Positions 1 through 5,825 of a stretch of 8,345 nt of DNA are shown here, piece after piece; position 1 is the stretch's first letter; each line of letters starts with the position of its first letter. The position numbers and the translations under genes were made by a program. The DNA lies in the NCBI GenBank assembly GCA_031276935.1, contig JAISMD010000084.1, forward strand, positions 1 to 8,345. The letters run 5' to 3'. Under the pieces are notes generated by a model, which was not told the DNA's origin, searched no databases, and saw nothing but the letters and a program-made list of their open reading frames with translations. The stretch is from Puniceicoccales bacterium (lineage in GTDB: Bacteria; Verrucomicrobiota; Verrucomicrobiia; Opitutales; LL51).

Positions 1-1
1 G

Positions 2-283
2 GAATACGCCTTTGCCCAATTGATTTTAGCGCTCGGGAAACCACGGGATGCATTTTTAGCGATTTCAACTTCCGGCAATTCGAAGAATATGCTCCATGGT
101 ATAGCAGTAGCTCGGGCAAAGGATATGGCGGTCATTGGGTTGACCGGAGCGACCAGTGGAGCCATGATAGCCCGTTGTAAGCCATGTATCTGTGTTCCGG
201 AACATGAGACATATAAGATTCAGGAACTGCACCTCCCCGTTTACCATGCCCTTTGTCAAGCTTTGGAAAGCCACTTTTTTTAG
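2..283 (+). CDS. gmhA: Phosphoheptose isomerase (GmhA-like SIS domain), C-terminal part
   Basis: This is the C-terminal 93 residues of a SIS-domain sugar isomerase; the reading frame is open to the left edge, so the start lies outside the window. The phosphosugar-binding loop ISTSGNS is at visible residues 21-27, followed by a Rossmann-like strand (AVIGLTG) and the C-terminal helix KIQELHLPVYH. The Gln-Glu-x-His pattern in that helix is typical of GmhA, where it contributes to the active site. Known family role: conversion of sedoheptulose 7-phosphate to D-glycero-D-manno-heptose 7-phosphate, the first step to the heptose of LPS core or S-layer glycans, in the cytoplasm. Family length is about 190 residues, so roughly half is visible. 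A TTG at position 20 is in frame but is internal, because homology continues upstream of it. Another SIS protein such as DiaA is the main alternative. Confidence 0.85.
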   Translation, partial: EYAFAQLILALGKPRDAFLAISTSGNSKNMLHGIAVARAKDMAVIGLTGATSGAMIARCKPCICVPEHETYKIQELHLPVYHALCQALESHFF

Positions 284-308
284 TGGGGAGAAATTTTGAG
301 CTACGAGT

Positions 309-357
309 TTGGCCTGGGGCGATTTTAGTCGAAGTGTACCTATTGCTTGGCCTGGGG
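309..357. repeat. 11-nt direct repeat in the gmhA-yajC spacer
   Basis: The word ttggcctgggg occurs at 309-319 and again at 347-357, 38 nt apart, in the non-coding spacer. No function is recognised. It could be a duplicated protein-binding site or chance. Confidence 0.4.
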
Positions 358-391
358 AACGCACACCTTTGAACTTTTTCTTCCAAATTAA

Positions 392-436
392 AGGGGAGAT
401 ACAATGTGCTTATCAATTCCCCTACGATTTCTATGA
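392..436 (+). promoter_or_regulatory. Hairpin with a 10-codon mini-ORF upstream of yajC
   Basis: AGGGGA (392-397) pairs with TCCCCT (418-423). Inside it GATA (398-401) pairs with TATC (411-414), leaving a 9-nt loop and a 3-nt bulge. The left arm contains a good ribosome-binding sequence (GGGGAG, 393-398) five bases before an ATG at 404. That ATG opens a ten-codon frame, MCLSIPLRFL, ending at TGA 434-436, about 57 nt before yajC. This could be a translated leader affecting yajC, or a chance combination. Coding or regulatory status is inference. Confidence 0.25.
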
Positions 437-493
437 GAAATTCCATATTAGTCTTTTTCAAATTAGTCTTGCAGTTTGCGTGGAAGGGATTTA

Positions 494-793
494 ATGGGCC
501 GGCATATGATTTTAGCGATAGCGGGACAGGCCGTTGAACGTTCGATTGGCACGGAAATGCTCATTCTTTTCTTTCTTTTTTTAGGCATGTGGTTTATGCT
601 ACTTGCGCCGCAGAAAAAAAAGCAAAAAAAACATGAGGAAATGGTTAATGGATTGAAGTCCGGCGATAAGGTTTTGACAGCGGCGGGAATTTTTGGCGAA
701 ATTCGCAGTGTTAAAGCCGATCGTTTTGAGATTCAGGTCGGTGGAAATACGACCCTAGAAGTCCACCGTTCCTTTATTTCGGCCAAACTATAG
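494..793 (+). CDS. yajC: Preprotein translocase accessory subunit YajC
   Basis: YajC is a small inner-membrane protein that associates with SecD-SecF and the SecYEG translocon. It is not usually essential. The 99-residue product has the family architecture: a short N-terminus, one hydrophobic membrane segment at about residues 22-38, the junction APQKKKQKK (residues 38-46) matching the RPQ-basic motif of the family, and a cytoplasmic domain with SGDKVLTAAGIFGEI (residues 56-70), the most conserved YajC block. Start choice: the ATG at 494 follows a purine-rich ribosome-binding sequence (GGAAGGGA, 482-489) at a 4-nt spacing. A TTG at 476 and an ATG at 506 are in frame but poorly spaced. secD or secF, common yajC neighbours, are not adjacent here; the next gene is a lipase homologue behind a terminator. 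Length is normal. Confidence 0.93.
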   Translation: MGRHMILAIAGQAVERSIGTEMLILFFLFLGMWFMLLAPQKKKQKKHEEMVNGLKSGDKVLTAAGIFGEIRSVKADRFEIQVGGNTTLEVHRSFISAKL

Positions 794-836
794 TTGCTTT
801 TTTCTTGCATTGCCTGAAAATTTTATATATTTACGC

Positions 837-877
837 ATCCATGTAGAGTGTGGATGAGGATGGATGGTTCTATCCAC
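837..877 (+). other. Small hairpins in the yajC 3' region, mutually exclusive pairings
   Basis: GTGGAT (850-855) pairs perfectly with ATCCAC (872-877) around a 16-nt loop. An alternative pairing joins CATCC (837-841) with GGATG (852-856). The two share bases, so only one can form at a time. The segment lies between the yajC stop and the strong terminator at 901-954, and is either 3' UTR or part of a small RNA. Nothing in it is protein-coding. Confidence 0.3.
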
Positions 878-900
878 TATCTTTGCATTTTTTTATATTT

Positions 901-954
901 AGGTCGGTAGTTTTCGAGGAGGATTTTTTGGGGGAAAGCTGCCGGCCTTTTTTG
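901..954 (+). terminator. Rho-independent terminator downstream of yajC
   Basis: Positions 901-915 pair with 934-948 over 15 consecutive base pairs (three G-U pairs, rest Watson-Crick), with an 18-nt loop. The right arm runs directly into TTTTTT (948-953). This is the strongest hairpin in the window and should end the yajC transcript. The loop contains a purine-rich GAGGAGGA sequence. Confidence 0.8.
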
Positions 955-970
955 TTCCCGGGAATTTACG

Positions 971-1000
971 AAAAAATTGCATATTTGCAAAAAATTGCAT
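971..1000. repeat. Array of three alternating TTGCA boxes (candidate operator)
   Basis: TTGCA (977-981), TGCAA (986-990) and TTGCA (995-999) lie 9 nt apart with 4-nt spacers, forming two overlapping inverted repeats. The 12-mer aaaaaattgcat occurs perfectly at 971-982 and 989-1000. The array sits just upstream of the lipase promoter's -35 box, where an activator would bind. A regulator site is inference. Confidence 0.4.
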
Positions 1001-1007
1001 AAATTGA

Positions 1008-1036
1008 TTGTAAGGTTCAGCGTCGTTTACTATACT
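1008..1036 (+). promoter_or_regulatory. Sigma70-type promoter of the lipase-like gene
   Basis: TTGTAA (1008-1013, 4 of 6 consensus bases), a 17-nt spacer, and TATACT (1031-1036, 5 of 6). A start site near 1043 would give a leader of only about 13 nt, beginning at the ribosome-binding sequence itself. Confidence 0.6.
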
Positions 1037-1055
1037 TCTCCCCGGAGGAGCAATC

Positions 1056-3035
1056 ATGGGGAAATTCGTAAATGGGTTATGGATTGTATTATTATTGCAA
1101 AATTTACAGGCCATAGAAAAGGGAAACGGAAATTTAGTCATTCGGGATGGGGACGGCCTTAGCGTGCAACCCTGGTTCCAAAGCATTCAGCCGGATCTAA
1201 TTCATCTCATTAAGCGGAGTTACGCCGTTACGAAGCGTTCCCAAGAATATTGTTTTGACCGCGAGGAGCAGATGTTGCAGGGGGAAGAGCATTACCCCAT
1301 TGCGGAGACGGGACATCAATGGTATTGTGGGGGGAATTTTACCGGTACGCATGGGAGAATTGAGAAGATTTCCTATTTCCGTAGATGGTTAGATTGTTGT
1401 TTGGAATGTCTAACGGGTGGAGAATTTGCTGCGGAAATCGATTTCCCAGGTTTTGTTGCGCTCAAGCAACCCGATGAAAATTGTCCGTATTACATTATCG
1501 CCATTGTTTTACGCGGGTCTCAGGGGGAAGATTTCCAGCCAGGATCAGGGCAATTGGGTGCCAGTTGGGCGACCAATTACGATGCCGGAGCTCAGGATAT
1601 TGATCAGGAAAATTTTGGTTTTACGGGTGCGATGCACGCGGGTTACGTGACGAAAATTCGTTCCTGTGATTTTTCCGCCGAAGATTTGGCCACCATGGTA
1701 GCGGATGAAATCGTAGCCAATCCGCTTCCCTGCTATACCATTGGCGAACTTGTCCGTACGTTGGAGGAATCCGTAAAGAGAGAATTGCGGAAAGTTCCGC
1801 CGTCGGAATGGCATCGGGTACGTTTTGTGGTGACGGGACACAGCCAGGGTGGTGGTTTAGCGCAGGTTGCGTTGCCCTACGTCATCCATAAATTCGGTGG
1901 AGCCATGGATGGCTTTGTAAATAATGTGGAGACGCCACGCTTTTTCGGGTATTTCCTATCGGCGCCACGGGTCGCTGCCGATCAGGAAACGCGAAATAAT
2001 TACGAAAATTTTGTGGGCCCGGACAATATGATTAGCCATTTTGCTTTCCGGGATATCGTTACCATGGCCTGCTTGCATGGTTATGTAACCCTGGGGCATT
2101 TGGCCTGTGATTCGGCCTACGATGTTCTCTATCGCGGTATTTGTTCGGAAATTGCCCATAATAATCGCCTTCTCCTCATGAAATTCTTTCGCCGACAGAT
2201 CCAAAGAGGACAGTTTGACGTCACCGATAAGGCCTGTTGGACCTATAAAGGTAATGCAAATCTTAAAATTTGTTGGCCAGAAATTCAGTACATCTTCACC
2301 AATCTTCCCGAAGATCAATTTAATGCCATGGATATTACACCGGCATTAATTGGAGAAATTCTCAATAAAGCGCTGAATTTATATCGCAGGAAACACAGTA
2401 TAATTGTCGATGCCCACACTTCGGATACCTTCTTCAGTGAAGCACTGGTAGAGCATTTGATACGCATTGAAGATCGTGAGTGGAAGCTCATACGGGAGAT
2501 ATGTTCCGGGGATCTTTTACCGCAGGAAATTAGATTGGACGAAGAACGTAGGAATACGATTCGTAAAGTTGAGGAAAACATTTCCGGGAATACGGTGAGT
2601 TGGTCGGCAAACGGATGTTTTAATATTGTCGCCCTATTGGATACGGCATTGGATCTCGTTTCCGGTACCCGTGATACGCATAATTCCGGGGGGCTATGTG
2701 AATGTTTAGGGCGTGTATTTTGTTGTTCTTGTTGTTGTTCTCGGCCATTGAATGTCCACACATCGCTCTTTTTCGATGAAAAATTCAGGGACTTGGTTGC
2801 GGAGGATGCGTTAGATTTCGAAGCATATGGCATTACACCGGCGGGAGGTATTCCGCTTTTTGCCTATTTGCACTATGGAAGCAGCGCCAATGCGCATAAT
2901 AAAAAATTATTCGACGCCTACCTGCCTTCGCGAAATCTGAAACATGCCCTGCGTAACGGCCAAATTTTAAATCAAAATGCTGACGTTAGGCTCCAATCCG
3001 AACTTTATTCCCCAGCAGCAGCAGAAGATTTTTAG
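1056..3035 (+). CDS. Class 3 (fungal-type) lipase-like alpha/beta hydrolase, 659 aa, possible effector
   Basis: Probable acylhydrolase of the Lipase_3 fold, which in known members cleaves lipid esters. Seen in order: a weak signal-like N-terminus (residues 1-19, hydrophobic core WIVLLL); an oxyanion-hole-like strand IVLRGSQG (150-157), the counterpart of FRGT; HAGY (194-197), matching the class 3 H-x-GF segment; the nucleophile elbow GHSQGG with Ser263; SAPRVA (302-307); FRDIV with Asp333, the likely catalytic acid; and DAHTSDTFF with His454, the best candidate catalytic histidine. After the catalytic core (about 140-460) come some 200 residues that I do not recognise, including seven Cys in 14 residues (548-561). 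The ATG has a strong ribosome-binding sequence, GGAGGAG (1044-1050), 5 nt upstream. The gene is monocistronic with its own promoter. At 659 residues it is about twice the usual fungal lipase length. Substrate, and whether it is secreted, are unknown. Confidence 0.75.
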   Translation: MGKFVNGLWIVLLLQNLQAIEKGNGNLVIRDGDGLSVQPWFQSIQPDLIHLIKRSYAVTKRSQEYCFDREEQMLQGEEHYPIAETGHQWYCGGNFTGTHGRIEKISYFRRWLDCCLECLTGGEFAAEIDFPGFVALKQPDENCPYYIIAIVLRGSQGEDFQPGSGQLGASWATNYDAGAQDIDQENFGFTGAMHAGYVTKIRSCDFSAEDLATMVADEIVANPLPCYTIGELVRTLEESVKRELRKVPPSEWHRVRFVVTGHSQGGGLAQVALPYVIHKFGGAMDGFVNNVETPRFFGYFLSAPRVAADQETRNNYENFVGPDNMISHFAFRDIVTMACLHGYVTLGHLACDSAYDVLYRGICSEIAHNNRLLLMKFFRRQIQRGQFDVTDKACWTYKGNANLKICWPEIQYIFTNLPEDQFNAMDITPALIGEILNKALNLYRRKHSIIVDAHTSDTFFSEALVEHLIRIEDREWKLIREICSGDLLPQEIRLDEERRNTIRKVEENISGNTVSWSANGCFNIVALLDTALDLVSGTRDTHNSGGLCECLGRVFCCSCCCSRPLNVHTSLFFDEKFRDLVAEDALDFEAYGITPAGGIPLFAYLHYGSSANAHNKKLFDAYLPSRNLKHALRNGQILNQNADVRLQSELYSPAAAEDF

Positions 3036-3047
3036 ATCTAAAATCTT
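3025..3047. repeat. AT-rich palindrome between convergent genes
   Basis: AAGATTTT (3025-3032) and AAAATCTT (3040-3047) flank TAGATCT and form an 8-bp inverted repeat overlapping the lipase stop codon (3033-3035). It lies at the junction with the convergent FKBP gene, whose stop ends 19 nt away. It could act as a weak bidirectional terminator, but it has no GC-rich stem or long T tract. Confidence 0.35.
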
Positions 3048-3054
3048 TCCCAAT

Positions 3055-3909
3055 TTAATTTCCGAGAGGTTCTTTATTGATTTCCGGATCATTTTTATGG
3101 GTATCCGGCTCAATGGTAGGTTTAATGATTTTATCGATTTTAATTGTGTAATCGAGGACGGAACCTCCGGGGATTAGACCAACATTTTCGTCACCGTAGG
3201 CTAGTTCCGACGGAATAAAAGCTTGGATTTCACTGCCATTGCCGACAAGGGTAATGGCTTCACGGAAACCGGGCATCAATAAACCCAAATAGAGGGATGC
3301 TTTCTCCCCTCGCTCGTGGGTGCTATCGAAAATCTTTCCGTCCATTAATCGCCCTTCGTAGTCAATCTCGACGGTACAATCCTCATCGGCACGCACATCG
3401 TCTCCTTCTTTGATGATTTTGTAGCGTAGACCGGATGTGGTTTTGCGAATAGTCGGATCGCTGTCCTTTGTTTTGAGGAAAAGTTCCGCTAATTTTTTCG
3501 TATTCTCGATCTGTTCCTTTGCCCTTTGGAGGAGAAATTGCTGTGCTTTTTCCAGTTCGTTGAGGTATATCCAAGGTCGTTCATCTCCACTGGCGGCCGC
3601 CTTAACACCTTGTAAAATTTGTTCAATTTCGTCACTATTTAAGCCAAGATTGGCCATGCCTGAACCGTGTGCGACAAAATAACCCCATCCCCTAAAATAA
3701 AGATCCCGTTGCTCCTTCGTGGGAACATCCGTACTTCCTTCCTGCGCAACCGATGTTTGAGTTGGCGTGACTTCTACGGCCGTTACCTCAAAATTATCCT
3801 GAGGGACGGAAATCTGTTGTTCGCTGATTCCGGCGTCTAAATTTTCGGAGAAAAGTAAACCGCTATATAAAAATATAGACCATGCAAATCCGTTTTTTAA
3901 TTTTTTCAT
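3055..3909 (-). CDS. Exported FKBP-type peptidyl-prolyl isomerase (FkpA/Mip-like)
   Basis: Peptidyl-prolyl cis-trans isomerase acting outside the cytoplasm. The 284-residue product starts with a signal peptide (MKKLKNG, then hydrophobic AWSIFLYSGLLF, possible cleavage near residue 26). A low-complexity Thr/Val/Gln linker follows (27-62), then a helical FKBP_N-type dimerisation region (about 66-148) and the FKBP domain (about 155-262). Catalytic-domain marks are VEIDYEGRLMDGKIFDST (180-197), LMPGFREAI (211-219), ELAYG (235-239) and IPGGSVLDYTIKI (246-258). Phe215 replaces the usual drug-pocket Trp of the VIPGW motif, a common variation. Start choice: ATG 3907-3909 begins the signal peptide; an upstream TTG (3942) would add 11 residues with no ribosome-binding site. 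The chosen ATG also has only a weak one. It lies downstream of rpsT, separated by a terminator. Mip/FkpA homologues are periplasmic or surface proteins and in some pathogens aid infection; that role here is untested. Confidence 0.9.
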   Translation of the reverse strand: MKKLKNGFAWSIFLYSGLLFSENLDAGISEQQISVPQDNFEVTAVEVTPTQTSVAQEGSTDVPTKEQRDLYFRGWGYFVAHGSGMANLGLNSDEIEQILQGVKAAASGDERPWIYLNELEKAQQFLLQRAKEQIENTKKLAELFLKTKDSDPTIRKTTSGLRYKIIKEGDDVRADEDCTVEIDYEGRLMDGKIFDSTHERGEKASLYLGLLMPGFREAITLVGNGSEIQAFIPSELAYGDENVGLIPGGSVLDYTIKIDKIIKPTIEPDTHKNDPEINKEPLGN

Positions 3910-4023
3910 CGTTCTTTGGATTTCAAAAAAAAGAAAAAACAATTTCTAACAAGCAAATAAAACAAAAAAATCAATTTTGTTCGCTATGATGTTTGTTCTA
4001 ATTGTAAGCGGTGATGGTAAGCC

Positions 4024-4050
4024 AAAGGCCCTCGGTTAAAAACCGAGGGC
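4024..4050 (-). terminator. Rho-independent terminator of rpsT
   Basis: GCCCTCGGTT (4028-4037) and AACCGAGGGC (4041-4050) form a perfect 10-bp GC-rich stem with a 3-nt loop, 44 nt past the rpsT stop. Read on the minus strand the stem is followed by a short CTTT. The T tract is short, but stem strength and position support termination, and it separates rpsT from the FKBP gene. Confidence 0.7.
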
Positions 4051-4094
4051 TGGATGGGATATGGATGGGAAATTATAGAGTCATTTCCGATGAC

Positions 4095-4364
4095 CTAGAA
4101 CACAAACTGAGCCATCATACTTTTTTGCCGAGATGCCTTGTTGCGATGAATTACACCAATCTTGACCGCTTTATCTAAAAGGGAAATATACTCCCGGGCA
4201 GATTTCCGTGTGACTTCATCGACAGCTTCTACACCACTTACTCCTTTTACCAGGGCTGTGATTTTTTTCTGACAGGTCCGCAAACGCCCTATCGCGGTGC
4301 GATTCCGAACCGTCCGTCTCATCGTTTGTCTCACGCTTTTCAGTGATGCTTTCTTGTTGGCCAT
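4095..4364 (-). CDS. rpsT: 30S ribosomal protein S20
   Basis: Primary-binding small-subunit protein that contacts 16S rRNA helices. The 89-residue product has normal S20 length and composition: the N-terminus MANKKASLKSVRQTMRR, a run of Lys/Arg-rich helices, and the conserved C-terminal segment GVIHRNKASRQKSMM (residues 69-83), close to the family's IHKNKAARHKS block. The ATG at 4362-4364 has GGAG (minus strand, over 4372-4375) at a 7-nt spacing. It is a single-gene transcript with a strong promoter upstream and a hairpin terminator downstream, as expected for a highly expressed ribosomal gene. Identification is secure. Confidence 0.97.
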   Translation of the reverse strand: MANKKASLKSVRQTMRRTVRNRTAIGRLRTCQKKITALVKGVSGVEAVDEVTRKSAREYISLLDKAVKIGVIHRNKASRQKSMMAQFVF

Positions 4365-4397
4365 CCTTCTACTCCATTAAAAATAAATTATGAACGA

Positions 4398-4426
4398 GTA
4401 TTAGCAGCCACTCCATGTGCTGTCAA
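4398..4426 (-). promoter_or_regulatory. Promoter of rpsT
   Basis: On the minus strand a perfect TTGACA (-35, over 4421-4426), a 17-nt spacer and TAATAC (-10, over 4398-4403). The start site would be near 4391, giving a leader of about 27 nt. Immediately upstream (plus positions 4431-4456) are A/T tracts that could act as an UP element. This fits strong growth-linked expression. Confidence 0.75.
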
Positions 4427-4500
4427 GCAATTTTTTTTGGAAATTTTAATTTTTTCAGAGAAAGCAGTATTTTAGCGGAGAATTTACATAAATTGTCTTA

Positions 4501-4523
4501 AAAATTTCCCGGATGCTCGGAAA
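4501..4523 (-). terminator. Possible weak terminator of the DUF374 gene
   Basis: On the minus strand TTTCC (4523-4519) pairs with GGAAA (4509-4505) around a 9-nt loop and runs into TTTTT, just 3' of the acyltransferase stop. The stem is only 5 bp, so this is tentative. Confidence 0.3.
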
Positions 4524-4529
4524 AAATGA

Positions 4530-5186
4530 TCAACGATTTTTCTTATTTATTTTGTAAAGTGTATTTTGAATGAGAGTTCGCAGCTGTTCAACGGTGAGGG
4601 AAGGATAAAGTTCCGGCTCAATCACTTGGAAAGTAACCGTTAGGCGGGAAAATGGTTTGGGTAAATAAAAGCGATCCCAGGATCGGAAACGCCATCCCCG
4701 GTGCACATCGATGCCCGCAAGAAGAATTGGTACACCGCTTTCCTTTGCCAATAACGCAATTCCTGGCTTTACGACGTATTTTGGTCCCCGGGGTCCATCG
4801 GGCGTTAGGGCGATCGCATGGCCTTTGGAAAGGAGCTCCCGCATTTCCACTAGGGCCATTTTTCCGGCCCGTTTCGTCGAACCACGTACGGCTTCTATGC
4901 CCATGTTGCGGTAGATTTCCGTAAGCCATGCCCCGTCTCGACTGGGACTAATTAAACCATACATCCGATTCCCCCTAAAATAACGGCGGAATAATTCCGA
5001 GGCAACGAAAAGACGATTGTGCCACAGGGCACATATCTTCGCCACGGAAACGTATTTTTGCAATAAATGGAGGTCGTTATCGGAAATCTCGACGCGTAGG
5101 GTCCGGTTCCAAAGATGGATGAAAAACGTCAGTATTTTTGCTAAAAAACGCTTTAAAGGTGATAGCCAGTTTACTTTCACAGTCAT
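4530..5186 (-). CDS. DUF374-family lysophospholipid/lipid A-type acyltransferase
   Basis: Member of the DUF374 branch of the LPLAT superfamily, expected to move an acyl chain onto a lipid at the inner face of the cytoplasmic membrane. The 218-residue product has an N-terminal hydrophobic/amphipathic stretch (about 11-26), then ALWHNRLF (53-60), carrying the likely catalytic His56 that replaces the classical HX4D box of PlsC. SPSRDG (80-85), RGSTKRAG (101-108) and TPDGPRGP (128-135) follow; these blocks are diagnostic of DUF374. The exact acyl acceptor is not known for the family. Start choice: ATG 5184-5186 gives the usual family length; a TTG at 5225 would add 13 residues. Neither has a convincing ribosome-binding site. 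It is divergent from the chaperone operon. Relatives include KdtA-linked genes of LPS synthesis, but no such neighbour is visible here. Confidence 0.85.
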   Translation of the reverse strand: MTVKVNWLSPLKRFLAKILTFFIHLWNRTLRVEISDNDLHLLQKYVSVAKICALWHNRLFVASELFRRYFRGNRMYGLISPSRDGAWLTEIYRNMGIEAVRGSTKRAGKMALVEMRELLSKGHAIALTPDGPRGPKYVVKPGIALLAKESGVPILLAGIDVHRGWRFRSWDRFYLPKPFSRLTVTFQVIEPELYPSLTVEQLRTLIQNTLYKINKKNR

Positions 5187-5213
5187 CGATACACCGTAAA
5201 AAATGAGTTTTGT

Positions 5214-5242
5214 AATACATTTCAAATCAATTTATTTTTCAA
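5214..5242 (-). promoter_or_regulatory. Possible promoter of the DUF374 gene
   Basis: On the minus strand TTGAAA (over 5237-5242), a 17-nt spacer and TGTATT (over 5214-5219). The start site would be near 5207, about 20 nt before the chosen ATG. If real, it excludes the TTG start at 5225. The match is modest and the region AT-rich. Confidence 0.3.
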
Positions 5243-5255
5243 GGAATTGAAAAAT

Positions 5256-5822
5256 ATGTCCTGTGATCCTATTTTTTTTGGAAAAGGAATTGTTTTTTGT
5301 AAAAAAAATTGTATACTGCGTAGTCAGTGTATGAAAGATTGCTTTGATATATTTCGATCCTACACCCAAGCTCTGGGTGAAAGATTACAGATTAAGGATC
5401 TAGATTTGGACGAAAATAACGATTGTTATTTGGCCTTTGATGGGAAATACTTTGTAAAATGTTCCGTGGACCCGGAGAGGGAACAGTTCCATCTCATGGC
5501 TTACATCGGTTTACTTCCCGAGGATCGGTTGGTTTATTACCGCGGCTTATTGGAAAGTAACCACTTCTGGCGGGATACGGCCGGAGCAAATCTATCCCTC
5601 GATCCGGAGGACGGTACGCTTATTTTGAGCCAATATCGGCCCATGGACCTAACGGATAGCGAGTTATTCTACGACATGGTGGAGAAATTTGTTAATGCGA
5701 TGGAACACTGGGATACGAAACGTTTCGAGGAATGGAGTTCTCTTCAGGATTCGGATGCCGCAGAAAGCGGTACGGCTACGATGGGTACCGGTCCTGACAA
5801 TATGATGCTATTTGGAGTATAG
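5256..5822 (+). CDS. CesT/SycE-like type III secretion chaperone
   Basis: Probable class I type III secretion chaperone: a small acidic, dimeric cytoplasmic protein that binds the N-terminal part of one or more effectors and hands them to the secretion ATPase. Numbering from ATG 5256 (188 residues): an N-terminal helix FDIFRSYTQALGERL (30-44), then the first strands with CYLAFDGKYFVKCSV (57-71), then the signature block LLESNHFWRDTAGANLSLD (98-116) and TLILSQYRPMD (121-131). This corresponds to the family pattern LL-x-x-N-x-F...GA-x-LSLD...L. A last helix ELFYDMVEKFVNAMEHW (136-152) and a loose tail ending MMLFGV follow. Start: ATG 5256 has AAGGAA 9 nt upstream, but family alignment and an internal promoter would favour ATG 5331 (163 residues); the two are about equally likely. 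It is first in an operon with two GNAT genes, with its stop 3 nt before the next start. No secretion apparatus gene is in view. Confidence 0.78.
   Translation: MSCDPIFFGKGIVFCKKNCILRSQCMKDCFDIFRSYTQALGERLQIKDLDLDENNDCYLAFDGKYFVKCSVDPEREQFHLMAYIGLLPEDRLVYYRGLLESNHFWRDTAGANLSLDPEDGTLILSQYRPMDLTDSELFYDMVEKFVNAMEHWDTKRFEEWSSLQDSDAAESGTATMGTGPDNMMLFGV
5290..5317 (+). promoter_or_regulatory. Possible promoter overlapping the chaperone 5' end
   Basis: TTGTTT (5290-5295), a 16-nt spacer with an A-tract, and TATACT (5312-5317, 5 of 6 consensus bases). The start site near 5323-5325 would lie 6-8 nt before ATG 5331, giving a nearly leaderless chaperone mRNA. If translation really starts at 5256, this promoter is internal or chance. 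Confidence 0.4.
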
Positions 5823-5825
5823 GTC

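Noticed and set aside
65..461. Minus-strand open frames over gmhA and its spacer
   Set aside because: They overlap a clear SIS-domain protein and resemble no known family.
284..493. Possible 6S, SRP or tRNA gene in the gmhA-yajC spacer
   Set aside because: No SRP GGAAG apical motif, no long 6S-type interrupted helix and no cloverleaf with a T-loop could be found.
309..494. 61-codon plus-strand frame covering most of the gmhA-yajC spacer
   Set aside because: It starts at a TTG without a ribosome-binding site, has no domain-like pattern and runs into the yajC start. The spacer is better read as non-coding.
928..1002. 24-codon frame from a TTG with GAGGAGG six bases upstream
   Set aside because: The ribosome-binding sequence is the loop of the terminator and the frame runs through its stem and T tract into the operator-like repeats.
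2315..2833. 172-codon open frame on the minus strand inside the lipase-like gene
   Set aside because: It lies entirely opposite a gene with clear lipase motifs, has no recognisable domain and no ribosome-binding site. It is a shadow of the coding strand's codon use.
3910..3942. Upstream TTG start of the FKBP gene
   Set aside because: It has no ribosome-binding site, and the extra 11 residues would precede a typical MKK signal-peptide start.
5187..5225. Upstream TTG start of the DUF374 gene
   Set aside because: It has no ribosome-binding site and would make the protein longer than the family norm; a possible -10 box lies downstream of it.
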